Below, piece after piece: positions 1-8,423 of a stretch of DNA of 64,000 bases (position 1 is the stretch's first letter; each line of letters starts with the position of its first letter). The DNA comes from Bacteroidota bacterium (lineage in GTDB: Bacteria; Bacteroidota; Bacteroidia; Chitinophagales; BACL12), in contig JADKAC010000005.1 of the NCBI GenBank assembly GCA_016715425.1, positions 992,001-1,056,000 of the forward strand, written 5' to 3'. The notes beneath the pieces were generated by a model, which searched no databases, was not told the origin of the DNA, and worked only from the letters and a program-made list of their open reading frames with translations. The position numbers were made by a program, and so were the translations under genes.

Positions 1-1085
1 ACATTGATATCGTAATTAAATCCTGCTACAAAAGATATTGTATTTTTATTGAGTGGGTCTTCCACCTTATCATAGCGTTGCTCTTGGGGTAAGTGATATT
101 CCTTTAATCTATTATACTGGATACCTGTATACAAATTAAGAATCTTAAGTCGGTGATTCAAATAATTCATTTGAGGAATTCGGAATTTAAAAGTAAGTGG
201 GATTTGATCATAAATTAATTGTAATGATTTCCTATTGTTGCTATTGGGCTCTATTGAATAGTTGGTTCCTTCGATACTGTTGTAATTGTAATCCAGTTGA
301 ATTCCGAAAGTTTGATTGAAATTATAGCCAACAGAAATCCCCTTGCTCGGTCCAAATTTTCCTGTGGAAACAATTGGCGTATTATCATAACCAACGGGAT
401 TGCTTTCAACTATAGTAGTATAATTGTAACCTCCATTCACCCCTACATAAATTCCGGTTAAGGCATTATCAAACGTATTGAAAACTGTTTCAATCCTTTG
501 CAATTCCGGAATGAAAGTATTTCTTTCTTCAATTGTTAATTGATCATTCTGTTGAGAAGATTCATTTACAGTTAAATCAGAATTTTGAAATTCACTATTC
601 TCAATATTATTTCTTGCAATAAAATTAGTAGGATTGCGAGTTGAAGCTAATAGCAAATTATTCTGTCGAAGTGATATATTTGATTTGGGTATGAGTGTTA
701 GAAGTGAATTTGAAATTGACTGACTTATAGAACTAGTGTTAGATTCGATATTTGCTTTTTTCGACAACGGTTCTTGTGATTTAATAGGTTCTTGAGCATT
801 GGTTGGTTTATTAATTTGGTAAGATTTTTCCAAAACAGAAATCTGATTGTAAATTTTGGCAATTGGTTCTTGCTGTAAGAAAATCAATGCAATAAGAGTT
901 AATGCTATTGCTGCGGATAAAGAATAAATCCAATATTTTCTCTTATAAGCTTTAGAAGCGGTATGAGCAGAGGTGTCAATTCCTGCAGCCATTATATTTT
1001 CCCATACCCTTGATGATGGCACTTGGGAATATTTTTCCAATTGCTGTCGGATCAGATTATCTATATTTTTATTTTTATTGTCCAA
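1..1085 (-). CDS. Membrane-anchored protein with C-terminal outer-membrane beta-barrel domain, putative anti-sigma partner (3' end outside window)
   Basis: The reading frame stays open to the window edge, so the C-terminus is missing. About 70 N-terminal residues are polar and contain the pattern LIRQQLEKY...VWENI, which I associate with cytoplasmic segments of Bacteroidota proteins encoded after ECF sigma genes. One hydrophobic span follows (YWIYSLSAAIALTLIALIFL), then a low-complexity Ser/Asn/Gln linker, then strands such as GIYVGVNGGYNYTT that look like an outer-membrane beta-barrel (PorT/OMP_b-brl type). No ATG lies near the beginning; the best start is a TTG at 1083-1085 that overlaps the end of the sigma gene by 11 bases, suggesting translational coupling. 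Role as anti-sigma factor is inference from position; an ATG at the VWENIM position would be an alternative start. Confidence 0.7.
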   Translation of the reverse strand, partial: MDNKNKNIDNLIRQQLEKYSQVPSSRVWENIMAAGIDTSAHTASKAYKRKYWIYSLSAAIALTLIALIFLQQEPIAKIYNQISVLEKSYQINKPTNAQEPIKSQEPLSKKANIESNTSSISQSISNSLLTLIPKSNISLRQNNLLLASTRNPTNFIARNNIENSEFQNSDLTVNESSQQNDQLTIEERNTFIPELQRIETVFNTFDNALTGIYVGVNGGYNYTTIVESNPVGYDNTPIVSTGKFGPSKGISVGYNFNQTFGIQLDYNYNSIEGTNYSIEPNSNNRKSLQLIYDQIPLTFKFRIPQMNYLNHRLKILNLYTGIQYNRLKEYHLPQEQRYDKVEDPLNKNTISFVAGFNYDIN

Positions 1086-1653
1086 TTGCTCTGCGTTGTA
1101 CGCCAGTGAGCTCCTCTACTTTTTTCATAAGTATATAACGAGCCCTAGCTAATTGACTCTTAGACGTGCCTTCACTTATATTTAGTTGCTCGGCTATTTC
1201 TTTATGTGAATAACCTTCCACCGCATACAAATTAAAAACTGTGCGATAGCCTGGGGATAAATTCATTACCATATGCATAATATCCTCAGCAGCTAAATCT
1301 GAAAGCACATTATCATAGGTTACTCTTTCGGTTTGTGTTTCAATTTCAAGTACAGGATAGAGATGATTTTTTTTCCTATAGATTTCAATAGCAGTATTCA
1401 CCATAATACGGCGAAGCCATCCCTCAAAAGATCCTTCGTTACGAAATTTACTCAAATTCTTAAAGGCTTTAATGAAACCTTCCTGAAGAATATCTTCAGC
1501 CGCCGGTTGGTCCACCGCATAACGCATGCAGACACCCATCAGGCGGCTTGAATATTTATCGAAAATGGCTTTTTGAGCTGATCTGTCTCCGTTGATACTG
1601 TACTGTATCAGTATCTCATCAGAAGAGTTTTTTGTAATAGTTAATTTAGACAT
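1075..1653 (-). CDS. RNA polymerase ECF sigma factor, RpoE/SigW type
   Basis: This 192-residue protein has sigma region 2 at about residues 25-95 (ILQEGFIKAFKNLSKF, then FEGWLRRIMVNTAIE) and region 4 at about 125-180 (LSPGYRTVFNLYAVEGYSHKEIA with the recognition helix NISEGTSKSQLARAR). There is no region 1.1 or 3, as expected for ECF factors. It directs RNA polymerase to a specialised promoter set. The downstream membrane protein overlaps its 3' end by 11 bases and is the obvious candidate regulator. The target regulon cannot be told from sequence. Confidence 0.95.
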   Translation of the reverse strand: MSKLTITKNSSDEILIQYSINGDRSAQKAIFDKYSSRLMGVCMRYAVDQPAAEDILQEGFIKAFKNLSKFRNEGSFEGWLRRIMVNTAIEIYRKKNHLYPVLEIETQTERVTYDNVLSDLAAEDIMHMVMNLSPGYRTVFNLYAVEGYSHKEIAEQLNISEGTSKSQLARARYILMKKVEELTGVQRRAIGQ

Positions 1654-1663
1654 TTGTTGAGGG

Positions 1664-2290
1664 TTATTTTTTTTGACAGGAGTAAAATAAAAACATAATG
1701 TTCAAAGTATAAACTTTTTTTTTTAAATACTCTTTCAACAAATTAAAAGCTTTTGTTCTGTGACTTATAACTATTTTTTCTAAAGGTTGCATCTCCGCAA
1801 ACGTTGTTAAATAGCCTGTGGGTACGAAGATGGGATCATAGCCAAAACCTGATGAGCCTCTGGGAGTTAGGGTGATGTCACCTGTCACAATACCTGAAAA
1901 TTGTCGGGTCTCATAGGCATTCTTAAAAGTAAAAACTGTTTTGAATCGTGCTTTTCTGTTTTCGGTGGTACCTAACTCATTTAAAACTAAAGCAATATTA
2001 TTACTTGGATTGCGGCTACCACTATAATATGCTGAATCTACACCGGGTGCTCCATTTAAAACTTCTACTTCTAAACCGGAGTCTTCAGCAAAACAATCTA
2101 CATGATATTTGTGATATACATATTCCGCTTTTTCCAGAGAGTTTGCTTCAATTGTATCATGAGTTTCAGGTAATTCTTCATAACAATGAATTTCCTCTAA
2201 ACCAATTACATCAATTGTGTCAGGCAACAATTTTTGGATTTCAAGTATCTTATTTTTATTCCGGGTAGCAAATACAACCTTCTTTTTCAT
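1664..2290 (-). CDS. rdgB: Non-canonical purine NTP pyrophosphatase (RdgB/HAM1)
   Basis: Hydrolyses ITP, dITP and XTP to monophosphates, cleaning the nucleotide pool. The family motifs are present: FATRNKNKILEI at the N-terminus, FAEDSGLEVEVLNGAPGV (metal and base binding) and the C-terminal SGFGYDPIF with ISHRTKAF. The start ATG overlaps the stop of the upstream gene (ATGA type), so the two are probably co-translated. At 208 residues it is slightly long: after EYLKKK the tail VYTLNIMF... does not look like the family. A run of ten T at 1715-1724 (A on the coding strand) sits exactly there, and one base fewer would end the protein at ...EYLKKKFIL, nearer the usual length. Confidence 0.93.
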   Translation of the reverse strand: MKKKVVFATRNKNKILEIQKLLPDTIDVIGLEEIHCYEELPETHDTIEANSLEKAEYVYHKYHVDCFAEDSGLEVEVLNGAPGVDSAYYSGSRNPSNNIALVLNELGTTENRKARFKTVFTFKNAYETRQFSGIVTGDITLTPRGSSGFGYDPIFVPTGYLTTFAEMQPLEKIVISHRTKAFNLLKEYLKKKVYTLNIMFLFYSCQKK

Positions 2291-2778
2291 GGTATATTAA
2301 ATTCTTGTTTTAATAATGACCAAAGGAGTCCTCGGTTTTTCTTATTTGAAAGTAAAAATTCTAATCCATCGCAATAAAATATTTTGGATTCTGCCCAATT
2401 CCCAATTTCATATTTTTTAATTTGAATATGAAGATGTAATTCATTTGGTTTAATATCAAAGAAAAAAATACGTTTAGCAGAATTTGATAAATTCATATTT
2501 AATGAATAATCGGTTTCATGTTTCAGTTCAAATATTTGGGTTTTAGCTTTATCAATTATGCAAGCACCTACAAGTTTATCCAACATTTCCATAATTAGAA
2601 TTCTTGATTCCGAATTTTTTATCTCCCTACATAAAAACAACATTTCAAGAGGTTGTGAAATGGAAATGAAATTTTTGTAGTTGAGTTTACCCAAGGCATT
2701 TCGTAAATTTGCACCATTATCAGCAATAAACAGCTGTGATTCTATAAGAGCTTTACCAAAATGTATATTTGATTCCAT
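2287..2778 (-). CDS. Hypothetical protein, coupled to rdgB
   Basis: A 163-residue protein with no signal peptide or membrane span and no motif I recognise. It is rich in Leu, Ile and Lys, with an aromatic, beta-prone second half (KRIFFFDIKPNELHLHIQIKKYEIG). Its stop overlaps the rdgB start by four bases, so it is probably the first gene of a two-gene operon. It is divergent from ilvE, with 63 bases between the starts. Function unknown; soluble and cytoplasmic by composition. Confidence 0.75.
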   Translation of the reverse strand: MESNIHFGKALIESQLFIADNGANLRNALGKLNYKNFISISQPLEMLFLCREIKNSESRILIMEMLDKLVGACIIDKAKTQIFELKHETDYSLNMNLSNSAKRIFFFDIKPNELHLHIQIKKYEIGNWAESKIFYCDGLEFLLSNKKNRGLLWSLLKQEFNIP

Positions 2779-2841
2779 ATATTTAGCTAACTGCGAATTT
2801 AGAGACTATTCTTTTGTTAATTTTTTAAACTACCCACATTT

Positions 2842-3918
2842 ATGCAAGCAATAATTCAGGAAAATAATATTCAAATTAAGAAAGTTTCAAAGTCCAGATT
2901 AAGTGAAGTTGATTTAGATAATGTGCAATTTGGAAGAACATTTACTGATCATATGTTTTCGGCAGATTATAGTGATGGAGTTTGGGGGAATTTAAAAATA
3001 GAACCGTTTGCTCCATTAGCGATGAATCCTGCAACTGCAATCTTACATTATGGTCAAGGCATCTTTGAAGGAATGAAAGCTTTTCGAGATGCTTCTGGCA
3101 AGGTGCAATTATTCAGACCTGATATGAATTGGAAGCGTTTGAATTATTCTGCCCAACGGATGGCGATTCCTGAAATACCTGAATCTTTATTTATGGACGC
3201 ATTATTTCAATGGTTGAAATTGGATGCCGATTGGGTACCTCATGGTGAAGACGGTTCCTTATATATTAGGCCATTTGTGTTTTCTACTGAAGAATTTGTG
3301 GGGATTAAGCCTGGCCAACATTTTAAATTCATGATCATAGGAAGCCCTGTTGGGAAATATTATTCAAATCCAGTTAGGGTTTATATTACCGATAAATATG
3401 TCCGTGCTTTTAAAGGAGGAACAGGGCATATAAAGGCTATAGGCAACTATGCTGTAACCATGAAACCTTTACAAGAAGTTCAGGAATTAGGATATGATCA
3501 AATACTTTGGGTAGATGGTGTGCACTTTAATATGATTCAAGAGATAGGAACTATGAATGTGTTTTTTGTAATTGATGATGTTGTAATTACACCTCCAACT
3601 GATGAACTTACTATTCTCCCCGGAATAACAAGAGATAGCTGCATTACTTTATTAAAAGATAACGGATATAAAGTGGAGGAGCGCAACATTACTGTAGAAG
3701 AAGTAATGGAAGCATTTAAGAATGATACTATTCAGGATGCATTTGGAACTGGAACAGCAGCCACTATTGCAACAATTGGAGAAATAGGATATAAGGATTC
3801 AAATTATAAATTACCAGATGCTGCAAATCGTAAGGTATCTAACTGGTTAGCAGATACTATGAGAGGTATCAGAAAAGGTGAGATTTCTGATAAATATAGT
3901 TGGATGCAAGAAATTTAA
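2842..3918 (+). CDS. ilvE: Branched-chain amino acid aminotransferase
   Basis: PLP fold-type IV enzyme, 358 residues, of the eukaryote-like BCAT group (about 350-360 residues). It transfers the amino group between Leu/Ile/Val and 2-oxoglutarate, the last step of branched-chain synthesis and the first of degradation. Motifs seen: LHYGQGIFEGMKAF, the substrate loop YIRPFVF, the Schiff-base lysine within GGTGHIKAIGNYA, DQILWVDG, and the phosphate-binding GTGTAATI near residue 295. Monocistronic; no other branched-chain pathway gene is nearby. The start 64 bases after the divergent gene is the only sensible one. Confidence 0.96.
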   Translation: MQAIIQENNIQIKKVSKSRLSEVDLDNVQFGRTFTDHMFSADYSDGVWGNLKIEPFAPLAMNPATAILHYGQGIFEGMKAFRDASGKVQLFRPDMNWKRLNYSAQRMAIPEIPESLFMDALFQWLKLDADWVPHGEDGSLYIRPFVFSTEEFVGIKPGQHFKFMIIGSPVGKYYSNPVRVYITDKYVRAFKGGTGHIKAIGNYAVTMKPLQEVQELGYDQILWVDGVHFNMIQEIGTMNVFFVIDDVVITPPTDELTILPGITRDSCITLLKDNGYKVEERNITVEEVMEAFKNDTIQDAFGTGTAATIATIGEIGYKDSNYKLPDAANRKVSNWLADTMRGIRKGEISDKYSWMQEI

Positions 3919-3923
3919 TTGCT

Positions 3924-4043
3924 TTAAAAAATTAATGCAAAACCTACTGCGGCAATTGCAAAGCCAATTAAAATTATTCCTGCTATTAGCATTCCATCCA
4001 TAAATACCTCTTGGTTCATTCTTTTTTGTATATTGTTTTTCAT
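3924..4043 (-). CDS. 39-residue single-span membrane peptide
   Basis: A short open frame that translates as a polar, charged N-terminus (MKNNIQKRMNQEVFMDGM) followed by a strongly hydrophobic, Gly/Ala-containing helix (LIAGIILIGFAIAAVGFALIF) ending at the stop. This composition is hard to get by chance and looks like a small one-span inner-membrane protein. It lies between the ilvE end (convergent, 5 bases away) and a strong terminator at 4052-4081. A longer 73-residue frame on the same strand overlaps it but has no protein-like character. No family recognised. Confidence 0.6.
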   Translation of the reverse strand: MKNNIQKRMNQEVFMDGMLIAGIILIGFAIAAVGFALIF

Positions 4044-4051
4044 CTTTATTT

Positions 4052-4081
4052 TTTAAAAAGTCGCCCAATTAAGGGCGACTT
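4052..4081 (-). terminator. Rho-independent terminator of the 4115-4534 gene
   Basis: Perfect 9-bp stem AAGTCGCCC (4058-4066) with GGGCGACTT (4073-4081) and a six-base loop. On the minus strand it is followed by a T tract. It lies 34 bases after the stop of the secreted-protein gene and just before the small membrane peptide gene, so it could also act as an attenuator for that peptide. Confidence 0.85.
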
Positions 4082-4114
4082 GTGCTTAACCAATTGGAAC
4101 AACTTACCGCAAGA

Positions 4115-4534
4115 CTAATCTTGCATCAACTGCTCCATCAACAAAAATTCGTGCAATCGCATCAGTGATGTTCTAGAGGGTATTTCCCAAATTCCGGATG
4201 CAGTAGCAAGCAAACTCCTGTTTGTTGAATTCAAAACCTCCTCACCAGAAATTTTCCTGGCAATATCTGTTGTGCCGGAAGCATTATCTGTACTTGAATT
4301 ATTTGAATACAAAAAAGTATTGTCTTCTGAATTAATTACCATAAGATTGCCATTTATTTGTGTGTGATTGTTTTCTTTTAATTCCAATACGTTAGGCATT
4401 GAATTAATAAGTTTAATGGGATTATCAGAAGGATTGAAAGAAACCTTTATTAGCCCGTCGTTAGTTGCATGACCAAATACCGACAAGCTAATTAAAGATA
4501 GTATGCACAAATGTGATACGTGATTGTGTTTCAT
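4115..4534 (-). CDS. Hypothetical secreted protein
   Basis: A 139-residue protein with an N-terminal signal-like segment (HLCILSLISLSVFGHA) and a polar Asn/Ser-rich mature part (NNSSTDNASGT). The Ser/Thr/Asn-rich middle is consistent with a flexible exported protein. No known domain. Monocistronic: it has its own -33/-7 promoter at 4555-4586 and its own terminator at 4052-4081. Export to periplasm or surface is inferred from the leader only. Confidence 0.7.
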   Translation of the reverse strand: MKHNHVSHLCILSLISLSVFGHATNDGLIKVSFNPSDNPIKLINSMPNVLELKENNHTQINGNLMVINSEDNTFLYSNNSSTDNASGTTDIARKISGEEVLNSTNRSLLATASGIWEIPSRTSLMRLHEFLLMEQLMQD

Positions 4535-4554
4535 AGATTAGGTTCTTTCACTGG

Positions 4555-4586
4555 CAAATATAGAAGCGTAATTAACTGTGCTGCAA
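4555..4586 (-). promoter_or_regulatory. Bacteroidota -33/-7 promoter
   Basis: On the minus strand TATATTTG (4555-4562) matches the TAnnTTTG -7 element and TTG at 4584-4586 lies 21 bases upstream as the -33 element. It is 20 bases upstream of the ATG of the secreted-protein gene. Confidence 0.6.
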
Positions 4587-4812
4587 CTATTTTTTTTGAT
4601 TTAGAAAGAGTTCAATCCATATTTTGGTTATATGTTTTTTTAAGTTTTACTCCGAATCAAAATGAAGGATGCTGATTCATGTAAATCAATTTTCTAATAT
4701 GTGACTTGTTGGTTTTAATTTGAAGGTAGTTGGTTGCATTTTTACTGACAAAGATTCCAATTTTGTAACATGAAAGATTTTTAATAATAGCAAGAAAACA
4801 TTTCGTAATTGC

Positions 4813-4845
4813 AAATAAAAAAGGGAAGCCATTGCAGCTTCCCTA
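4813..4845 (-). terminator. Rho-independent terminator of the DPP III gene
   Basis: Stem GGGAAGC (4823-4829) with GCTTCCC (4837-4843), seven-base loop, followed on the minus strand by a run of T. It lies 28 bases past the DPP III stop. Confidence 0.85.
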
Positions 4846-4870
4846 TAAAACATTTATTATTATTGCCTTC

Positions 4871-6898
4871 TCAGTAAGGAAGATATGAGTATTTTGTTGT
4901 GTACTCTAACATTTGTTTTGAGAAATCTTGCGGATACTGAACATCTATTTCTGTTATAACTCCTGCTTTATCATATACGGGAATCAATACCGGGTTTATA
5001 AATCCACTATAAGCAGCCGAATTTAATTTTGCCGCTCGTTCTAAAACTTCTTTATGTAGTGAAGGATTAACTTTTACTCCATATGTTTCTACTAATGCTT
5101 TACCTGCATTGTAATCACCTTCACTTTTTATGCGCTGAATCTCTCTGAGTAATTCGCCAAAAAGGACTTGAAGTTTATTGTAATCATTTACTACTACATA
5201 AGTTTTCCCATCCACCACTTTAAATTCTACCACATTATCTTTCTTTCCTTTTTCATATGCCCACTGAGCAATCATTTGCCTGTTGCGCATGTGAGATTCT
5301 TCAATGTCAGCTCCTGGTTCTATACGACGAAGTTGTGTCATTAATCCATTACGCATATACGAATCATATTCTGCCTTACCTACTTCAATTGTAGGGATTA
5401 CACCAAATTCCACAAGCTTAGGATCCATGATAAAATATAGGGCAACTAAATCTGCTCTTCCTTCTTCCAATGTGTTTGCATAATTGATAAGTGTTTCTTT
5501 AGGTGTACCCACTCCGTCGTTTATTACACCACTTGCATGACCTATTACTTCATGAAGAGCTGTATGCATCTTACTTGCCATGGAACCATATTTTTCTGCT
5601 CTTTCTATTTCTTCTTTTGAGTATGCAAATTCATCTAAAAATCCTTTTCCACCGGCCATGTCGTATGCTTGAGTGATATTGCCCAGACTCACAGATTTAG
5701 AACCATATGCAGCTCTTATCCAATTCGCATTTGGCAGATTTACGCCAATGGGTGTACTTGGTGAAGCATCACCGGATTCGCTAACCACATTCACAACATT
5801 ATAGGTGATACCCACTACTTTTTTCTTTTTATTCTTGTCCATTATCGGACTATTATCTTCAAACCATTGTGCATTATCTGCTAACACTTTCATTTTCGAA
5901 CTTGCATCAAAATCCTTAATCTGTACTATTGATTCAAAAGAACCTTTATAACCTAGCGGATCATTATACACTTCTATAAATGAATTGATATAATCAATAT
6001 CTCCTTCAGTGGCTTCTACCCAAGCTATGTTATATGCATCCCATGTTTTAAGATCTCCGGTTTGATAATATTCGATTAATAGTTTTAATGCATTAGCCTG
6101 GTCTTCATTCTCTGCAAATTTTACAGCCATTTTTAAATTATCTATTATATGTGTAATTGCTTCGCCATATAAGCCATTTACTTTATAAACTTCTTCTTTA
6201 ATTCCGGTTGAAGTTCTCACGAGTTTTGAATTCAATCCATAAGAAATGGCAGTGGAATCTTTTTTATCAATAATACTCCTGTAATAATCTTCAGCCATTT
6301 GCTGAGTGATGTCTGGAGAATAAAAATTGGATGCAGAATTTAATACCATGTCTTGTGTAGCATCTAGATTTACTTTTTTATTATCTATTGCCGGATCAAA
6401 TATTGCGTTTATAACCTCCTGACTTAATGGTGTTTTTGTTAATGCCATTAATTGTTCAAAATATTCTTGAGAGAAGCCAGGTACATGTTTAGAGTTGGAA
6501 TAATGATGATGAATACCATTTGAAAACCAAACTCTTTTTATATATACTTCAAATGCTTTCCAATTATCTGAATTTTTATCGCCGTTGAAATTTGTATAAA
6601 TGTGCTCCAATGCATGACGAATAGCAAGATTATATCTATAGTTCTGATCCCAGATAATATCACGTCCACTCATTCCTGCTTCTGACAAATAATACACTAA
6701 AGTCTTTTGATTTAGATTTAACTTATCCCACCCATCAATTTTATAACGTAGAATAGCAACATCTGCAAATTGTTCTGTTTTCCATTTCCAGTCATCTTCT
6801 TTTGCCGAAGTAGGAGTTCCATTTATATCCGATTCCTGTGCTTTTAAAACAGGTAGTGTTATGGTTAATAACATTATAATGGCAATTACACTTTTCAT
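4871..6898 (-). CDS. Secreted dipeptidyl-peptidase III (peptidase family M49)
   Basis: Zinc exopeptidase releasing N-terminal dipeptides. The M49 signature HEVIGH is at residues 449-454 (two His ligands and catalytic Glu), and the second motif EEGRAD at 478-483 supplies the third ligand Glu; the usual form is EE(C/S)RAE, so Gly and Asp here are mild departures. Length 675 is typical of Bacteroidota DPP III. An N-terminal signal peptide (VIAIIMLLTITLPVLKAQ) sends it to the periplasm or beyond, unlike the cytosolic eukaryotic enzyme. The gene is monocistronic with a clear terminator. Confidence 0.93.
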   Translation of the reverse strand: MKSVIAIIMLLTITLPVLKAQESDINGTPTSAKEDDWKWKTEQFADVAILRYKIDGWDKLNLNQKTLVYYLSEAGMSGRDIIWDQNYRYNLAIRHALEHIYTNFNGDKNSDNWKAFEVYIKRVWFSNGIHHHYSNSKHVPGFSQEYFEQLMALTKTPLSQEVINAIFDPAIDNKKVNLDATQDMVLNSASNFYSPDITQQMAEDYYRSIIDKKDSTAISYGLNSKLVRTSTGIKEEVYKVNGLYGEAITHIIDNLKMAVKFAENEDQANALKLLIEYYQTGDLKTWDAYNIAWVEATEGDIDYINSFIEVYNDPLGYKGSFESIVQIKDFDASSKMKVLADNAQWFEDNSPIMDKNKKKKVVGITYNVVNVVSESGDASPSTPIGVNLPNANWIRAAYGSKSVSLGNITQAYDMAGGKGFLDEFAYSKEEIERAEKYGSMASKMHTALHEVIGHASGVINDGVGTPKETLINYANTLEEGRADLVALYFIMDPKLVEFGVIPTIEVGKAEYDSYMRNGLMTQLRRIEPGADIEESHMRNRQMIAQWAYEKGKKDNVVEFKVVDGKTYVVVNDYNKLQVLFGELLREIQRIKSEGDYNAGKALVETYGVKVNPSLHKEVLERAAKLNSAAYSGFINPVLIPVYDKAGVITEIDVQYPQDFSKQMLEYTTKYSYLPY

Positions 6899-6982
6899 AT
6901 TTATATTTTATTATTTATTGTTGTAAAGTTGTTATTTTATTTTTTAAAAAATGCTAACATTTATTGTTCCTATTAAAAAATG

Positions 6983-8383
6983 TCAATTAAAAAACCAATT
7001 GAATAGTTTCTTAATTCGCTGAAATTTAGAATTATTAAATGGAGGGTATCGCACCGATAAGTCAGGAATGAATGTTTTATGCAATACACTTTTCAAATGA
7101 GAGAATGTTTCAAAATTATATTTCCCCTGATATTTCCCAATTCCACTATTGCCTCTGCCACCGATTGGTAAATTGCTATGGCCAAAATGCACTACCACAT
7201 CATTAATACACATATCACCCGCAGGTATTTGTTGTTGGATGTGTGTAATTAGTTTTTTGTTTTTTGTAAATAAATAACACACTAATGGATCGGGATGCAT
7301 TTTAGTTATTTGTATTGCTTCTTCTATATTTTCATAATTTACAATCGGCAATACAGGACCAAATATTTCTTCTTGCATTGCTACTTCATTCATATTAGTA
7401 ATTTCTACAATTGTTGGAGAAATAAATAATGTTTCAACATTTAATTGACCTCCATATATTATTTTGCTATTTATAATAATACTTTCAATACGATTAAATT
7501 GTTTGCGATGAATCATCCGTCCATAATCATTACTTAATTCCGGATCATCTCCATAAAATCGTTTTAAATTTTCAATAATTAAAGCAATAAATTTTTCCTT
7601 AATTTTTTTATGTACAATAATATAATCTGGCGCAACACACGTTTGTCCGGCATTGCTGAATTTACCCCATGCAATTCTTCTGGCAGCAATTTCTAAATTA
7701 ATATCTGCATCAACAATACAAGGATTTTTTCCACCTAATTCTAACGTGACTGGCGTTAAATGTTTTGCTGCAGCTTGATACACAATATTTCCAACTGAAG
7801 GACTGCCGGTAAAGAAAATATAATTGAATTTATATTTTAGTAACTCTTGAGTTCCTGCGGCATCGGTATTTAAAACAAATAAGAAATCACTTTTAAAATT
7901 ATTATTTATCATGTCAGCTAATAGTAAACTTGTATGTATCGAAAATTCGGAAGGTTTAATGATACATGTATTACCTGCTGCAATGGCGCCAATCACTGGA
8001 CGCATTGCCAACAAAAAAGGATAGTTCCACGGACTAATAATTAAAATGTTCCCATACGGTTCGGGATATTGATATGAAGAGCCTATTGCATGTAACAGCG
8101 GAGTGCGCAATCTTCTGCGAGACATCCATGATTTTAATTGTTGTATTGCAAGATTTAATTCATGCTCAATCACTCCGATTTCTACTGCCCATCCATCAAA
8201 ATTTGACTTGTTTAAATCTGCATTTAAAGCTGCTAATATTTTAGGTTCATATTCTTTTACTAATTGTTTTAATCTAATAAGTTGCGCTTTACGAAATTCA
8301 TAAGAATAAGTATTTCCTGTTTTAAAATAATCTCTTTGATTAATAATTATGGATTCTATTTCCGGTAATGTATTTTCTTCCAT
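6983..8383 (-). CDS. Aldehyde dehydrogenase, ALDH3-like
   Basis: NAD(P)-dependent oxidation of aldehydes to acids. 466 residues with the Rossmann segments IISPWNYPF (about 115-123) and FFTGSPSVG (190-198), the general base Glu in LELGGKNP (E215) and the catalytic Cys in NAGQTCVAPD (C249). The short length and the IISPWNYP form suit the class 3 group, acting on fatty or aromatic aldehydes. The C-terminal tail (KKLFNWFFN) is hydrophobic, as in membrane-associated ALDH3 members. Substrate cannot be named. Confidence 0.94.
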   Translation of the reverse strand: MEENTLPEIESIIINQRDYFKTGNTYSYEFRKAQLIRLKQLVKEYEPKILAALNADLNKSNFDGWAVEIGVIEHELNLAIQQLKSWMSRRRLRTPLLHAIGSSYQYPEPYGNILIISPWNYPFLLAMRPVIGAIAAGNTCIIKPSEFSIHTSLLLADMINNNFKSDFLFVLNTDAAGTQELLKYKFNYIFFTGSPSVGNIVYQAAAKHLTPVTLELGGKNPCIVDADINLEIAARRIAWGKFSNAGQTCVAPDYIIVHKKIKEKFIALIIENLKRFYGDDPELSNDYGRMIHRKQFNRIESIIINSKIIYGGQLNVETLFISPTIVEITNMNEVAMQEEIFGPVLPIVNYENIEEAIQITKMHPDPLVCYLFTKNKKLITHIQQQIPAGDMCINDVVVHFGHSNLPIGGRGNSGIGKYQGKYNFETFSHLKSVLHKTFIPDLSVRYPPFNNSKFQRIKKLFNWFFN

Positions 8384-8423
8384 TGCTATCTAAAGTGTTT
8401 ATTTTTACATATTAGCTATAACC

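Larger units (their letters stand above)
4535..4870. other. Intergenic region, 336 bases
   Basis: It holds the promoter of the 4115-4534 gene at its left end and the terminator of the DPP III gene at its right end. Between about 4590 and 4810 I see only AT-rich sequence with no open frame, hairpin or repeat worth naming. Confidence 0.6.

Noticed and set aside
3847..4068. 73-residue minus-strand frame
   Set aside because: It overlaps ilvE and a terminator, and its residues do not look like a protein; the overlapping 39-residue frame gives a clean membrane helix instead.
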